DNA of 55,562 nt from Lautropia sp. SCN 69-89 (GTDB taxonomy: Bacteria > Pseudomonadota > Gammaproteobacteria > Burkholderiales > Burkholderiaceae_E): assembly GCA_001724855.1 (NCBI GenBank), contig MEED01000039.1, forward strand, positions 1 to 55,562. Reading direction: 5' to 3'. Below, piece by piece: positions 45,158 through 55,274 of the stretch. Each line of letters starts with the position of its first letter. Position 1 is the first letter of the stretch. Below the pieces are notes generated by a model. It searched no databases, was not told the origin of the DNA, and worked only from the letters and a program-made list of their open reading frames with translations. Both the position numbers and the translations under genes were made by a program.

Positions 45158-47155
45158 ATGATCGCCGAACTGGGGCAATTCACGCTGGCACTGGCACTGG
45201 CGGTGTCACTGGCGCTGGGCATCCTGCCGATGACCGGCGCCGCGATGGGCGGAGCCACCGGCGCGCGCCTGATGGCGGTGGCGCGGCCGGCCGCGATGAC
45301 CCTGGCCGTGCTGGCGATCCTCGCGTTCGGCCTGCTCGCCGCGCTGTTCGTCGGCAACGACTTCAGCGTGGGGCTGGTGGCCACGCACTCGAACCTGAGC
45401 CTGCCGCTGCACTACCGGATCGCCGCGACCTGGGGCTCGCACGAGGGCTCGATGCTGCTGTGGGTGCTGATCCTGTCGTGCTGGACCGGCGCGGTCGCGG
45501 TGTTCTCGACCTCGTTGCCGCTGGTGCTGCGCGCGCGCATCCTCTCCACGATGGGGCTCGTGGCGGTCGGCTTCCTGCTGTTCCTGCTGTTCACCTCGAA
45601 CCCGTTCGACCGGCTGGTGCCCCCGCCGCCCGACGGGCGCGACCTGAACCCGCTGCTGCAGGACGCCGGCATGGTGTTCCACCCGCCCTTGCTCTACATG
45701 GGCTACGTCGGGCTGTCGGTGGCCTTCGCGTTCTCGGTGGCCGGCCTGATCGGCGGGCGCTTCGACGCGGCCTGGGCGCGGTGGGCGCGGCCCTGGACCA
45801 CGGTGGCCTGGTGCTTCCTCACGCTGGGCATCGCGCTCGGCTCGTTCTGGGCCTACTACGAGCTCGGCTGGGGCGGCTGGTGGTTCTGGGATCCGGTCGA
45901 GAACGCGTCGTTCATGCCGTGGCTGGTCGCCACCGCATTGGTGCACTCGCTGTCGGTGTCCGAGAAGCGCGGCACCTTCCGCAGCTGGACGGTGCTGCTG
46001 GCGATCGTCGGCTTCAGCCTGAGCCTGCTCGGCACCTTCCTCGTGCGTTCGGGCGTGCTCACCTCGGTACACGCGTTCGCCACCGACCCCGCGCGCGGCG
46101 TGTTCATCCTCGCGTTCCTCGCGATCGTCGTGGGCGGCTCGCTGCTGCTGTTCGCCTGGCGCGCGCCGGCGATCGGCAACGGGCCAGGCTTCGCCGCGGT
46201 CTCGCGAGAGTCGCTGCTGCTCGCCAACAACGTGCTGCTCACCGTCGCGATGGCAGCGGTGCTGCTGGGCACCCTGTATCCGCTGGTGCTCGACACCCTG
46301 GGGTTGGGCAAGATCTCGGTCGGGCCGCCCTACTTCGACGCAGTTTTCTATCCACTGATGGCGCCAGCGCTGTTCCTGATGGGCATCGGTCCGCTGGCGC
46401 GCTGGAAGAAGACCGAGCTGCCCGACCTGGTCGCGCGACTGCGCTGGGCGTTCGCGGTGTCGGTGATCGCCGCGCTGCTGCTGCCGCTCGCCGTCGATGG
46501 CTTCCGCCCGATGACCAGTCTGGGCCTGATGTTCGCGCTGTGGATCGCCGCCTGCGTCGTCGTCGCGGTGGGCGACATGCTGCGCGGCGCCGACGGCCGA
46601 CTGTCGCTGCGCCGCATCGGCGTGCATCCGGCCAGCGCCTGGGGCATGCACTTCGCGCACCTCGGCGTCGCGGTGTTCGTGGTCGGCGTCACGCTGGTCA
46701 CGAGTTACGAGAGCGGCCGCGAGCTGCGCATGGAAGTCGGCCAGCGCATCGAGCTGGGCGGCTACGACATCCGCTTCGTCGGACTCGCACCGATCACCGG
46801 GCCGAACTACGACGGCACGCGCGGCATCTTCGAGATCCGCCGCGCCGGTGCTGGCGAATCCGCTCCGATCGCGATCCTGTCTCCGGAGAAGCGCGTCTAT
46901 CGCGCGTCGGGAATGCCGATGACCGAAGCGGCAATCGACCGCAGCCTGGTGCGCGACGTCTACCTGTCGATGGGCGAGCCGCTCGGCGATCGCGCCTGGG
47001 TCGTGCGCGCGCATGTCAAGCCCTTCGTCAACTGGATCTGGCTCGGCTGCGTGCTGATGGCCATCGGCGGCTTCGTCGCCGCGGCCGATCGCCGCTATCG
47101 TCGCCGCGCCGTCGAGCGCGCGGCGCAGGCGCTGCCCGGAGGTCAGGTCGCGTGA
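45158..47155 (+). CDS. ccmF: Heme lyase CcmF
   Basis: 665 residues with about 15 membrane helices. The heme-binding tryptophan loop reads WGGWWFWDPVENASFMPW; NLSLPLHYRIAATWGSHEGS and HPPLLYMGYVG contribute other conserved heme/quinone site residues. With CcmH and CcmI it attaches heme to the CxxCH of apocytochromes c. It follows ccmE after 58 bases. Confidence 0.95.
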   Translation: MIAELGQFTLALALAVSLALGILPMTGAAMGGATGARLMAVARPAAMTLAVLAILAFGLLAALFVGNDFSVGLVATHSNLSLPLHYRIAATWGSHEGSMLLWVLILSCWTGAVAVFSTSLPLVLRARILSTMGLVAVGFLLFLLFTSNPFDRLVPPPPDGRDLNPLLQDAGMVFHPPLLYMGYVGLSVAFAFSVAGLIGGRFDAAWARWARPWTTVAWCFLTLGIALGSFWAYYELGWGGWWFWDPVENASFMPWLVATALVHSLSVSEKRGTFRSWTVLLAIVGFSLSLLGTFLVRSGVLTSVHAFATDPARGVFILAFLAIVVGGSLLLFAWRAPAIGNGPGFAAVSRESLLLANNVLLTVAMAAVLLGTLYPLVLDTLGLGKISVGPPYFDAVFYPLMAPALFLMGIGPLARWKKTELPDLVARLRWAFAVSVIAALLLPLAVDGFRPMTSLGLMFALWIAACVVVAVGDMLRGADGRLSLRRIGVHPASAWGMHFAHLGVAVFVVGVTLVTSYESGRELRMEVGQRIELGGYDIRFVGLAPITGPNYDGTRGIFEIRRAGAGESAPIAILSPEKRVYRASGMPMTEAAIDRSLVRDVYLSMGEPLGDRAWVVRAHVKPFVNWIWLGCVLMAIGGFVAAADRRYRRRAVERAAQALPGGQVA

Positions 47156-47228
47156 TCGGCACCGTCGGTCCCGTTCTCCGTCCGGGCCTGCACCGGGGCC
47201 TGCGTCTTGCCCGCGGGAGTGCGCCGGG

Positions 47229-47762
47229 ATGAAGGCGCTGCGCTTCGTTATTCCGGTCGCGGTCTTCGTGGTGATCGCGTGGTTCCTGATGAAGGGGCTC
47301 GATCGCGACCCGCGCGAGATCCCGTCGCCGCTGATCGGCAAGCCAGCGCCGATGTTCTCGCTGCCGGTCACGCACGACCTGTCGCGCGCCTGGACACCCG
47401 AAGCGATGCGCGGCCAGGTCTGGCTCCTCAACGTCTGGGGCTCGTGGTGTGCGGCCTGCCAGGTCGAGCACCCGGTCTTCAACGACCTCGCGAAGACCGG
47501 CGAGGTACCGATCGTGGGCCTGGCCTGGAAGGACATGCCGGACAACTCGATCGCGTGGCTGCGCAAGCTGGGCAATCCGTACATGGTGGTGGTCAGCGAC
47601 ATCAAGGGCGGCGTGGCGATCGACTACGGCGTCTATGGGGCCCCCGAGACCTTCCTGATCGACCAGCACGGCGTGATCCGCTTCAAGCAGGTCGGCCCGG
47701 TCACGCGCGAGGTGCTGCAAACCAAGGTGCTGCCGATGGTGCGGCAGCTGCGGGGTTCATGA
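47229..47762 (+). CDS. ccmG: Thiol:disulfide interchange protein CcmG/DsbE
   Basis: 177 residues with an N-terminal anchor helix (5-21) and a thioredoxin domain. The active site is WCAAC (Cys74, Cys77), and the acidic/cis-Pro region YGVYGAPETFLID is intact. It reduces apocytochrome c or CcmH thiols in the periplasm before heme attachment. ATG at 47229 is 73 bases after ccmF. Confidence 0.94.
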   Translation: MKALRFVIPVAVFVVIAWFLMKGLDRDPREIPSPLIGKPAPMFSLPVTHDLSRAWTPEAMRGQVWLLNVWGSWCAACQVEHPVFNDLAKTGEVPIVGLAWKDMPDNSIAWLRKLGNPYMVVVSDIKGGVAIDYGVYGAPETFLIDQHGVIRFKQVGPVTREVLQTKVLPMVRQLRGS

Positions 47763-48379
47763 TGCGCACGACGCTCGCGATCGCATCGCTCGCGGCCGCG
47801 CTGCTCGGCGCGTCGCTGCCCTGGCAGGCCGGCGCCGCGGATGCGCCTGCCGCAACGACCGCCTCAACGACCGCCTCAACGACCGCCTCAACGACCGCCT
47901 CAACGCCGGCCGCAACTGCGCCGACCGCGACGCCTGCCGCCGCTGCGTCGGCCCCGGCAACTGCATCGGGACCCACCGACACCGGCATCCTCACTTCCCC
48001 CGCCCAGCGCGAGCGCTACCACCGGCTTGCCGAGGAGCTGCGCTGCCTGGTCTGCCAGAACCAGACGCTCGCCGACTCGAACGCCGAGCTCGCGGCCGAC
48101 CTGCGCCACCAGGTCGAGGATCAGATCCTCGCCGGGCGCAGCGACGACGAGATCAAGGCCTACCTGGTGCAGCGCTACGGCGACTTCGTCCTCTACCGAC
48201 CGCCGATGAAGAGCAACACCTGGCTGCTGTGGCTCGGCCCGTTTGCGCTGCTGCTGGTTGGTGCGTTCGGATGGTGGCGCGTGCAAAGGCGCAGCCGTGC
48301 CGCGCAGGCGCCCGGTACCGCAGGCGCGACCAGGCAAGGGTCCGATCTCGAGCGAGCGCGCCAGCTGCTCGGCGACTGA
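47759..48379 (+). CDS. ccmH: Cytochrome c maturation protein CcmH
   Basis: 206 residues. A signal peptide (to about 27) is followed by an unusual Thr/Ala/Ser linker (30-75). Then comes the CcmH three-helix domain with the redox motif LRCLVCQNQ (Cys96, Cys99) and YLVQRYGDFVLYRPP, and a C-terminal anchor helix (LLWLGPFALLLVGAFGWW). It keeps apocytochrome c thiols reduced within the CcmFHI complex. There is no C-terminal TPR domain, consistent with a separate CcmI. The start overlaps the ccmG stop (ATGA). Confidence 0.93.
   Translation: MMRTTLAIASLAAALLGASLPWQAGAADAPAATTASTTASTTASTTASTPAATAPTATPAAAASAPATASGPTDTGILTSPAQRERYHRLAEELRCLVCQNQTLADSNAELAADLRHQVEDQILAGRSDDEIKAYLVQRYGDFVLYRPPMKSNTWLLWLGPFALLLVGAFGWWRVQRRSRAAQAPGTAGATRQGSDLERARQLLGD
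47853..47900 (+). repeat. Four 12-bp tandem repeats inside ccmH
   Basis: The unit CAACGACCGCCT occurs four times head to tail without change. It encodes repeats of Thr-Thr-Ala-Ser in the linker between signal peptide and CcmH domain. The unit length is a multiple of three, so copy-number changes would only alter linker length. Confidence 0.85.
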
Positions 48380-48393
48380 GATCCGCGCAAGCC

Positions 48394-48415
48394 GGCCGCG
48401 TCGCCCGGCGCGGCC
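48394..48415. terminator. Bidirectional terminator between ccmH and MFS gene
   Basis: GGCCGCG (48394-48400), an 8-base loop and CGCGGCC (48409-48415) form a perfect 7-bp stem in the 48-base gap between convergent genes. No U-tract. Confidence 0.4.
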
Positions 48416-48427
48416 TGATCGCGCCGA

Positions 48428-49630
48428 TCAGCGCGGCCTGACCGCGTCGTAGCGGCGAATCATCAGGCCGAGCACCACCGTGACCAGCGCCGCCGCGCCG
48501 GTGGCGATCCAGGTCGAACTCCATCCACCGGTGTATTGCGCAAGCGCCGCGATCGCCGGGGGCAGCACGATCTGCCCGACGCCCGATCCCTGCTGCATCA
48601 GCCCGACGGTGGTGGACACCGCCGCGACCGACGGCGCGTAGAAAGGCGCAGTCGCGAACAGTGCGCCGGGAATCAGGCCGCCCACCGTCGACAGCACGAC
48701 GATCGCCGCATAGCGCCACGCGAACGGGAGTCCGCTACCGAACGCAAGCCAGGCGCACACGGCCATCGTGATGCCGACAACGACGATCAGCGTCGCGCGG
48801 TCGACGCCCCTTTGCAGCAGCAGCCCCGCGGCCAGCCCGCCGCCGCCGTTGCTCGCCACGGCGATCGCGGTCAGCGACGCGCCCAGTTGCGCCGAAATAC
48901 CGTACTCGGCATAAACGCTCGGCAGGAAACCGAAGATGCCGGTGAACTGCCCGGCGTAGAACGCGAAGCACAGCGCGAGCAGCCACGGGCCCCGCGAACG
49001 CAGCGTCGCGAGCGCCACCGTTCCGATCGGCGACGGTGGTGCGGCATGCGCCGCCTGCCGCGGTTGCGTGACCGCGATCAGCAGCGCCCAGGCCGCTGCC
49101 ACGCCCGCGCAGAATGCCCAGGCGCCGCGCCATCCACCCCAGGCCATCAGCGTGGGCGCAAAGAACAGTGCGGCGCTCATGCCGGTGGGCATGTAGGTGG
49201 CCCAGACGCCGAGCCATCCGCGCAGCGAAGCGCCGGGCACCGTCCGGCGCAGCAGCGCCGGCGCCGGCAGCACGGTGAGCATGAACGCAACGCTCTCGAG
49301 CGCCCGGCTCGCGAACAGCACCGATGCGTTCGGCGCCAGCGCACCCAGCGCACCGGTAAGCGCGGTGAGCAGCAACCCGCCGATCATCACGCGTCGCGGA
49401 TCGAAGCGATCGGCCAGCGAACCGCCGACGAGGCCGAGCAGCGCCGAGCCGAGCAGGAACAGCGACAGCATCCAGCTGACCTGAACCAGCGACAGGCCGA
49501 ATTCGTGCCGAAGATCGTGCAGCGCCGGCGGCAGCTTGCCCACGTTGAGCGCAGCGACCATGCCGGCGCCCACGAGCACGACTGCACGGCCGGTCGTGGT
49601 CCCGTTCGCGTTCGCGGTCATGTCGCTCAT
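48428..49630 (-). CDS. MFS transporter
   Basis: 400 residues with twelve predicted helices. The loop between helices 2 and 3 has the MFS motif GGSLADRFDPRRVMIGG. Other features are EFGLSLVQVSWMLSLFLLGSALL in helices 1-2 and ATYMPTGMSAALFFAPTLM in the fifth. The substrate is unknown; the layout suggests a cyanate- or drug-type exporter. An in-frame ATG a few codons later (MTANANG) is an alternative start. It is divergent from the nitronate monooxygenase gene. Confidence 0.83.
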   Translation of the reverse strand: MSDMTANANGTTTGRAVVLVGAGMVAALNVGKLPPALHDLRHEFGLSLVQVSWMLSLFLLGSALLGLVGGSLADRFDPRRVMIGGLLLTALTGALGALAPNASVLFASRALESVAFMLTVLPAPALLRRTVPGASLRGWLGVWATYMPTGMSAALFFAPTLMAWGGWRGAWAFCAGVAAAWALLIAVTQPRQAAHAAPPSPIGTVALATLRSRGPWLLALCFAFYAGQFTGIFGFLPSVYAEYGISAQLGASLTAIAVASNGGGGLAAGLLLQRGVDRATLIVVVGITMAVCAWLAFGSGLPFAWRYAAIVVLSTVGGLIPGALFATAPFYAPSVAAVSTTVGLMQQGSGVGQIVLPPAIAALAQYTGGWSSTWIATGAAALVTVVLGLMIRRYDAVRPR

Positions 49631-49762
49631 GCCCGGACGCCGGGACCTGCAGGCCGATCGCACATGCGGCGATTGTAGCTTCGGGGCCCGGGCGCGAACG
49701 GAAGATGGCACCATGCGGCTTGCGCACGAAGCGCCCGATCGAGACACCGAGAGCCCCGAATC

Positions 49763-50764
49763 ATGAGTCTGCCCCCGATCCTGAAAGACAAGCTTCGCCT
49801 GCCGATCGTCGGCTCGCCGCTGTTCATCATCTCTAACCCGGACCTGGTCGTCGCGCAATGCAAGGCCGGCATCGTCGGCTCGTTTCCGGCGCTGAACGCG
49901 CGCCCGGCCGAACGGCTCGAGGACTGGCTGAAGCAGATCACCGGCGAGCTTGCCGAGCACGATCGCCGCCACCCCGATCGGCCTGCGGCCCCCTTCGCGG
50001 TCAACCAGATCGTGCACAAGTCGAACGACCGGCTCGAGCACGACCTGGCGCTGTGCGTGAAGTACCGCGTGCCGATCGTGATCACCTCGCTGGGCGCGCG
50101 CGTCGAGGTCAACGACGCGGTCCACGGTTACGGCGGCGTCGTGCTGCACGACGTGATCAACGACACCTTCGCACGCAAGGCGATCGACAAGGGCGCCGAC
50201 GGGCTGATCGCGGTCGCCGCGGGCGCCGGAGGCCATGCGGGCGGGCTGTCGCCGTTTGCGCTGGTGCAGGAGATCCGCGCATGGTTCGACGGACCGCTGC
50301 TGCTGTCGGGCGCGATCGCCACCGGCCGCTCGGTGCTGGCGGCGCAGGCGACCGGCGCCGACCTCGCCTACATCGGGTCCGCATTCATCGCCACGAAGGA
50401 AGCTCGGGCCGACGAGGCCTACAAGCGGATGATCGTCGACAGCTCGTCCGAGGACATCGTCTACACGAACCTGTTCACCGGAGTGCTCGGCAACTACCTC
50501 AAACCGTCGATCCGCAACGCCGGCCTCGACCCCGACAACCTGCCGGTCAGCGATCCGTCGAAGATGAACTTCGGCTCCGATCGCGAGAAGCCGAAGGCGT
50601 GGAAGACGATCTGGGGCTGCGGCCAGGGCATCGGCGCGGTACACGACATTCCGGGCGCCGCCGAACTCGTCGAGCGCCTCGGGCGCGAGTACGAGGCGGC
50701 GTGGGAGGAGATGGCGGCGCTGCGCGATGCGTGGCTGCCGGCCGCAAAGCGTCGCGCTGCCTGA
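49763..50764 (+). CDS. Nitronate monooxygenase / FMN-dependent NMO family protein
   Basis: 333 residues of the 2-nitropropane dioxygenase TIM-barrel family. The FMN phosphate site is in VAAGAGGHAGGLSPFALV and in LLSGAIATGRSVLAAQATGADLAYIGSAF; LPIVGSPLFIISNPDLVVAQCKAGIVGSFP is the usual N terminus. It would oxidise alkyl nitronates; many close relatives are of unknown physiological role. The C-terminal part (KMNFGSDREKPKAWKTIWGCGQG) is typical of the proteobacterial class II-like group. Confidence 0.87.
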   Translation: MSLPPILKDKLRLPIVGSPLFIISNPDLVVAQCKAGIVGSFPALNARPAERLEDWLKQITGELAEHDRRHPDRPAAPFAVNQIVHKSNDRLEHDLALCVKYRVPIVITSLGARVEVNDAVHGYGGVVLHDVINDTFARKAIDKGADGLIAVAAGAGGHAGGLSPFALVQEIRAWFDGPLLLSGAIATGRSVLAAQATGADLAYIGSAFIATKEARADEAYKRMIVDSSSEDIVYTNLFTGVLGNYLKPSIRNAGLDPDNLPVSDPSKMNFGSDREKPKAWKTIWGCGQGIGAVHDIPGAAELVERLGREYEAAWEEMAALRDAWLPAAKRRAA

Positions 50765-50804
50765 ATACGCGACACGGCCGCCGCGCAGCGACCCGCCGTC
50801 GCGG

Positions 50805-52025
50805 TCAGGGTCCGGCTCGGCGCCCCGCGGCCACGGCCTGCGGCCCCGCACCGAGCGGCCGCTGGCGCCACGCGAGCGCAGCACCCGCAACCAGCACCAG
50901 CGCCGAGGCAGCCAGTCCGTGCCGCAAACCGCCGGCCACGTCGGCAATCCAGCCCACCGCGCTCGGCCCGACGATCTGTCCGATCGCGAACACGATCGTG
51001 AATGCGCCGATGCCGCCCGCCCACGATTCCGGCGGCAGGTTGTGACGCACCAGCGCGGTGGTCGACGCCACCAGCGACAGGAAGACACCGCCGAACAGCA
51101 GCCCCGATGCGTACACCACCAGCGGATGCGCGCCGAGCACGGGCAGCAGCGTCGCCAGTGCCAGCAGGCCGTTGAGCAGCGCCAGCGCCTCGCCACCGTG
51201 GCTACGCTGCAGCAGGCCGGCCCACAGCCACGGCGAGGCCATTACGCCTGCGCCGAGCAGCACGAAGAAGGCGACGATCTGCGGCGTGCCCAGCTGCAGC
51301 TCGCGCAGCAGCGTGATGACGAAGGTCATGTAGCCGATGTAGCCGAGGCCGAACATGAAGTATCCGGCCAGCCCGAAGCCGAACGGTTTCCAGTCGAACG
51401 GCGCGCGCGCGCCGGCGCTCGTCGGCGGCGCAACCAGCACGCGCGTGCTCGCGGCGATCGGCAGGCTGGCCAGCGCGGCGGCCACACCGAGCGCGACCCA
51501 GGCCCACTTCCATGCATGCGCAGCCGGCATCGCGATCAGCGGCGGCACCAGCAGCGCCGAGGCGACGATGCCTGCGCCGGTGCCGCCGTAATAGATGCCC
51601 AGCAGCAGCCCCGCTGACTTCGGATGCGCCGCGCCGAGGCGCGCAGCGAGCAGGCCGCCCGACACGAAGGTGGCCGCACTCGCCACGCCGGTAGCCAGCC
51701 GCAGCAGATACAAGGCCGCGTCGGCGCTCACCGCGCCATGCGCGGCCAGCAGTAGCGCCGCGCCCGCGCAACCGGCCAGCAGCACCGTCCGCGCATCATG
51801 GCGCGCGAGCCAGCGCGGCGCGAGCAGCGCGCCCAGCAGATAGCCGCCCGCGTTGGCGGTGTTCATCGCACCGGCGGTCAGGTAGCTCCAGCCGAGGTCG
51901 GCGCGCATCGGGCCGAGCAGCAGCGCATACGAAAAGCGCGCCAGCCCCAGCGAGACCGCCGAGCCCAGCGCGAGCGCGAGCGCCACGCGCAGCGCCGCGC
52001 CCCGGTCGTCGAGGCCCGCGATCAT
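50805..52025 (-). CDS. YbfB/YjiJ family MFS transporter
   Basis: 406 residues with twelve helices. The N-terminal GSAVSLGLARFSYALLLGPM and MRADLGWSYLTAGAMNTANA are hallmarks of the YbfB/YjiJ group. The substrate is unknown. The start was set at the ATG at 52025; an upstream ATG would add a short charged extension. It converges on the nitronate monooxygenase gene across 40 bases. Confidence 0.85.
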   Translation of the reverse strand: MIAGLDDRGAALRVALALALGSAVSLGLARFSYALLLGPMRADLGWSYLTAGAMNTANAGGYLLGALLAPRWLARHDARTVLLAGCAGAALLLAAHGAVSADAALYLLRLATGVASAATFVSGGLLAARLGAAHPKSAGLLLGIYYGGTGAGIVASALLVPPLIAMPAAHAWKWAWVALGVAAALASLPIAASTRVLVAPPTSAGARAPFDWKPFGFGLAGYFMFGLGYIGYMTFVITLLRELQLGTPQIVAFFVLLGAGVMASPWLWAGLLQRSHGGEALALLNGLLALATLLPVLGAHPLVVYASGLLFGGVFLSLVASTTALVRHNLPPESWAGGIGAFTIVFAIGQIVGPSAVGWIADVAGGLRHGLAASALVLVAGAALAWRQRPLGAGPQAVAAGRRAGP

Positions 52026-52104
52026 CGACGCTCCTGAAGGTTCGCGATCGGGCCGCCGGTGGGCGCGATCGTCGCGCCGCATCTCGCCATGGCCCGCGGA
52101 CGGA

Positions 52105-52344
52105 TTACAGCGACTTGTGCGTGCCGTCGCAAAGCGGCTTGGTCTTGCTGTGCTTGCAGCCGCAGAAGTAGACGGTTTTCGACGCCTCGGCCTTGTACTC
52201 GATCGGCGTGAACGGCGTGGTCTTGTGCGAACCGTCGCAGAACGGCTGCTTCCTGCTCAGCCCGCAGGCGCACCACCAGTAGGTCTTGCCGGCCTCGACT
52301 TCGACGGGGTACGGCGCCTTCTGGGCAATGGTCGGTTCGCTCAT
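52105..52344 (-). CDS. Double CDGSH iron-sulfur domain protein
   Basis: 79 residues with two CDGSH motifs in tandem: CACGLSRKQPFCDGSH and CGCKHSKTKPLCDGTH. Each has the three Cys and one His that bind a [2Fe-2S] cluster, so two clusters are expected. Such small soluble relatives of mitoNEET move electrons or clusters and are redox-sensitive. It has no membrane anchor. It is divergent from the MOSC gene. Confidence 0.9.
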   Translation of the reverse strand: MSEPTIAQKAPYPVEVEAGKTYWWCACGLSRKQPFCDGSHKTTPFTPIEYKAEASKTVYFCGCKHSKTKPLCDGTHKSL

Positions 52345-52481
52345 CGATCTTCTCTCCGGGGATGCGCTCGCGCCTCGCGAGCGTGCACGACTTACAATCA
52401 TCGCATGCCGAGGCGATGCGCTGCCCGGGGCGCATCGACGGCCCGGCAGTCGCAACGTCCTCGCTGTCCAACGGAGCGATC

Positions 52482-53162
52482 ATGGCTGCACAGGTTCGTC
52501 TCGTGCTCGAAGGCGCCGTCGGGCCGCTGGGGCACACGACCAGCGGCATCGACAAGCATCCGGTCAGCGGTGCGCGACCGGTGCAACGGCTGGGCTTCGT
52601 CGGCGACGCGCAGGCCGACCTGCGCGCGCACGGCGGACCGGACAAGGCGGTGCACTGCTACGCATGGGCGCACTACGCCTGGTGGCGCGAAGCGCTCGGC
52701 TCCGACCCCTTGCTCGACGCCCCCGGAGCCTTCGGCGAGAACCTGAGCGTCGACGGCCTCGACGAACACGACGTGTTCATCGGCGACCGCTGGCGCATCG
52801 GCAGTGCCGTCTTCGAGGTGAGCCAGGGCCGCCAGCCCTGCTACAAGCTGAACCTGAGGTTCGGCGTTGCCGACATGGCCGCCCGCGTGCAGCAGAACCT
52901 GCGCGCCGGCTGGTACCTGCGCGTGATCGAGCCCGGCTTCGTCTCGACCGGCGACCGGCTCGAACTGCTCGAGCGCCGCTGGCCGACGCACAGCGTTGCG
53001 GCGCTGCTCGCGCTCATTCGCGACCGCGAAGTGCGCGCCGCGCACCTCGAACCGGTGCTGCAACTTCCGCTCACGCCGAGCTGGCGCCGGCTGTTCGAGG
53101 GTCGGCTGGCCAGCGGGCGCACGGAAGACTGGTCGGCGCGGCTGGACGGGCATCCCGATTGA
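52482..53162 (+). CDS. MOSC domain-containing protein (YiiM type)
   Basis: 226 residues. The YiiM-type MOSC core shows RAHGGPDKAVHCYAWAHYAWW, AFGENLSVDGLDE and SQGRQPCYKLNLRFG, in which the Cys is the presumed molybdenum-cofactor sulfur carrier. The C-terminal 60 residues form the usual 3-alpha tail. YiiM-like proteins reduce N-hydroxylated compounds. The start is the ATG at 52482. Confidence 0.88.
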   Translation: MAAQVRLVLEGAVGPLGHTTSGIDKHPVSGARPVQRLGFVGDAQADLRAHGGPDKAVHCYAWAHYAWWREALGSDPLLDAPGAFGENLSVDGLDEHDVFIGDRWRIGSAVFEVSQGRQPCYKLNLRFGVADMAARVQQNLRAGWYLRVIEPGFVSTGDRLELLERRWPTHSVAALLALIRDREVRAAHLEPVLQLPLTPSWRRLFEGRLASGRTEDWSARLDGHPD

Positions 53163-53195
53163 CGCCGCTGCGGCGCCCGCCGCACCGCCCACCGC

Positions 53196-53974
53196 TCAAT
53201 TCATCCGGAACTCGGGCTTTCGCTTCTGCAGGAACGCTTCGAGCCCTTCGCGGAAGTCGGGCTCCGCGAAGCACTGCTGGAACGCGTTCATCTCGTCGAC
53301 GAGCCCCTGCTCGATGCCCGGCTGGGTCGCATTGATCGTTGCCTTGATCCGGCGCGCCACCGGGCCGGAAAAACCGGCGATCCGTTCAGCGACCTGCATG
53401 CTGATCGCGAGCAACTCGTCGTCCGGGACGACCCGGGACACCAGGCCGACCGCATGCGCTTCGCTCGCGGTGAGCGCCCGTCCGGTCAGCATCGCGTCCA
53501 TCGCGACATGCTTCCCGGCCACCCTTGCGAACCTCTGGATGCCGCCGGCGCCGGACATGGCCGCCAGGGTGATTTCCGGATGCATGAACCGGGCCGATTC
53601 CGCGGCCACCACGACGTCGCACATCTCGACCAGCTCGCAGCCTCCGCCCGCAGCGATGCCGTTGACCGCCACGACAACGGGTTTCTTCGCCTTCGCGAGC
53701 TCGCGCACGCAGCCGACGAAGCCGCTCGACTTCGCCTGCGCATGAGTCATCGTCGACATCTCCGCGATGTCCGCTCCCGCACAGAAGTGCCGGAGCATCG
53801 ACGAGACGTGAATGACCTTGATCTGCGGATCGCGCTCGAAGCGGACGACCGCATTGTCGATCGCCTCGCAGAAGGCGATGCCGAGGGCGTTCAGCGCGCT
53901 TGCCCGGTTCAGCCTGATGCAGCCGACGCTGCCGGTCGCGTCGGCGATCACCGAATCGTCGTCGGAAGGTTTCG

Positions 53975-53978
<4 letters not shown>
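53196..53978 (-). CDS. Enoyl-CoA hydratase/isomerase family protein
   Basis: 260 residues. Unlike the gene at 186-995, both catalytic glutamates are present: Glu115 in [13 protein letters not shown] and Glu135 in [17 protein letters not shown]. The oxyanion segment [11 protein letters not shown] is at about 65-75. It can be expected to hydrate trans-2-enoyl-CoA. The ATG overlaps the arsM stop (ATGA), an odd pairing of a fatty-acid-type enzyme with an arsenic gene. Confidence 0.88.
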
Positions 53979-54878
<900 letters not shown>

Positions 54879-54923
54879 CGAATGCCTCCGTTGCGTTGCT
54901 TTCGGGCCCACGGCCTTGCGCCG

Positions 54924-55247
54924 TCAGCAGGCGCAAGCTGCGCCGGCGTCCGCGACGCAGGGCTCGCCCTGGCAGCAGTTTTCGGTCAGGTACGCGAGTA
55001 CTTCGCTCATGCGCTCGTAGTCGGCCCGGTAGATCAGGTGACGACCACTTCGCTCCTGGGTGACGAGGCCCGCGTTCATCAATTCCTTCAGGTGAAAGGA
55101 CAACGTAGCCGCAGGCACCTGCAGGCCATCGGCCATCGTGCCCGGCGTCAGGCCGGCCTGCCCGGCCACCACCAGCGCGCGAAAGGCTCGCAGCCGCATC
55201 GGCTGCGCCAGCGCCGCGAGGGCTTTGATGGCGAGCGATTCTTCCAT
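54924..55247 (-). CDS. arsR: ArsR family metalloregulator
   Basis: 107 residues, a winged helix-turn-helix repressor (LAQPMRLRAFRALVVAGQAG, then VPAATLSFHLKELMNAGLV). Cysteines that could bind As(III) are in the C-terminal part (ENCCQGEPC and ACAC). It would release its own promoter when arsenite is bound. An inverted repeat overlapping the transcription start (55249-55266) is the likely operator, and arsM is the next gene. Confidence 0.88.
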   Translation of the reverse strand: MEESLAIKALAALAQPMRLRAFRALVVAGQAGLTPGTMADGLQVPAATLSFHLKELMNAGLVTQERSGRHLIYRADYERMSEVLAYLTENCCQGEPCVADAGAACAC

Positions 55248-55248
55248 T

Positions 55249-55266
55249 ATTCGAGAAATATCGAAT
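55249..55266. promoter_or_regulatory. Candidate ArsR operator
   Basis: ATTCGA, six bases, and TCGAAT form a perfect inverted repeat immediately upstream of the arsR start and just downstream of the predicted transcription start. A repressor bound here would block arsR-arsM transcription. It stands out as A/T-rich in GC-rich surroundings. Confidence 0.55.
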
Positions 55267-55274
55267 TCTTGAAA

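Noticed and set aside
50765-50804. Hairpin between the nitronate monooxygenase and MFS genes
   Set aside because: CGCGAC/GTCGCG pair across a 24-base loop, too weak to list as a terminator.
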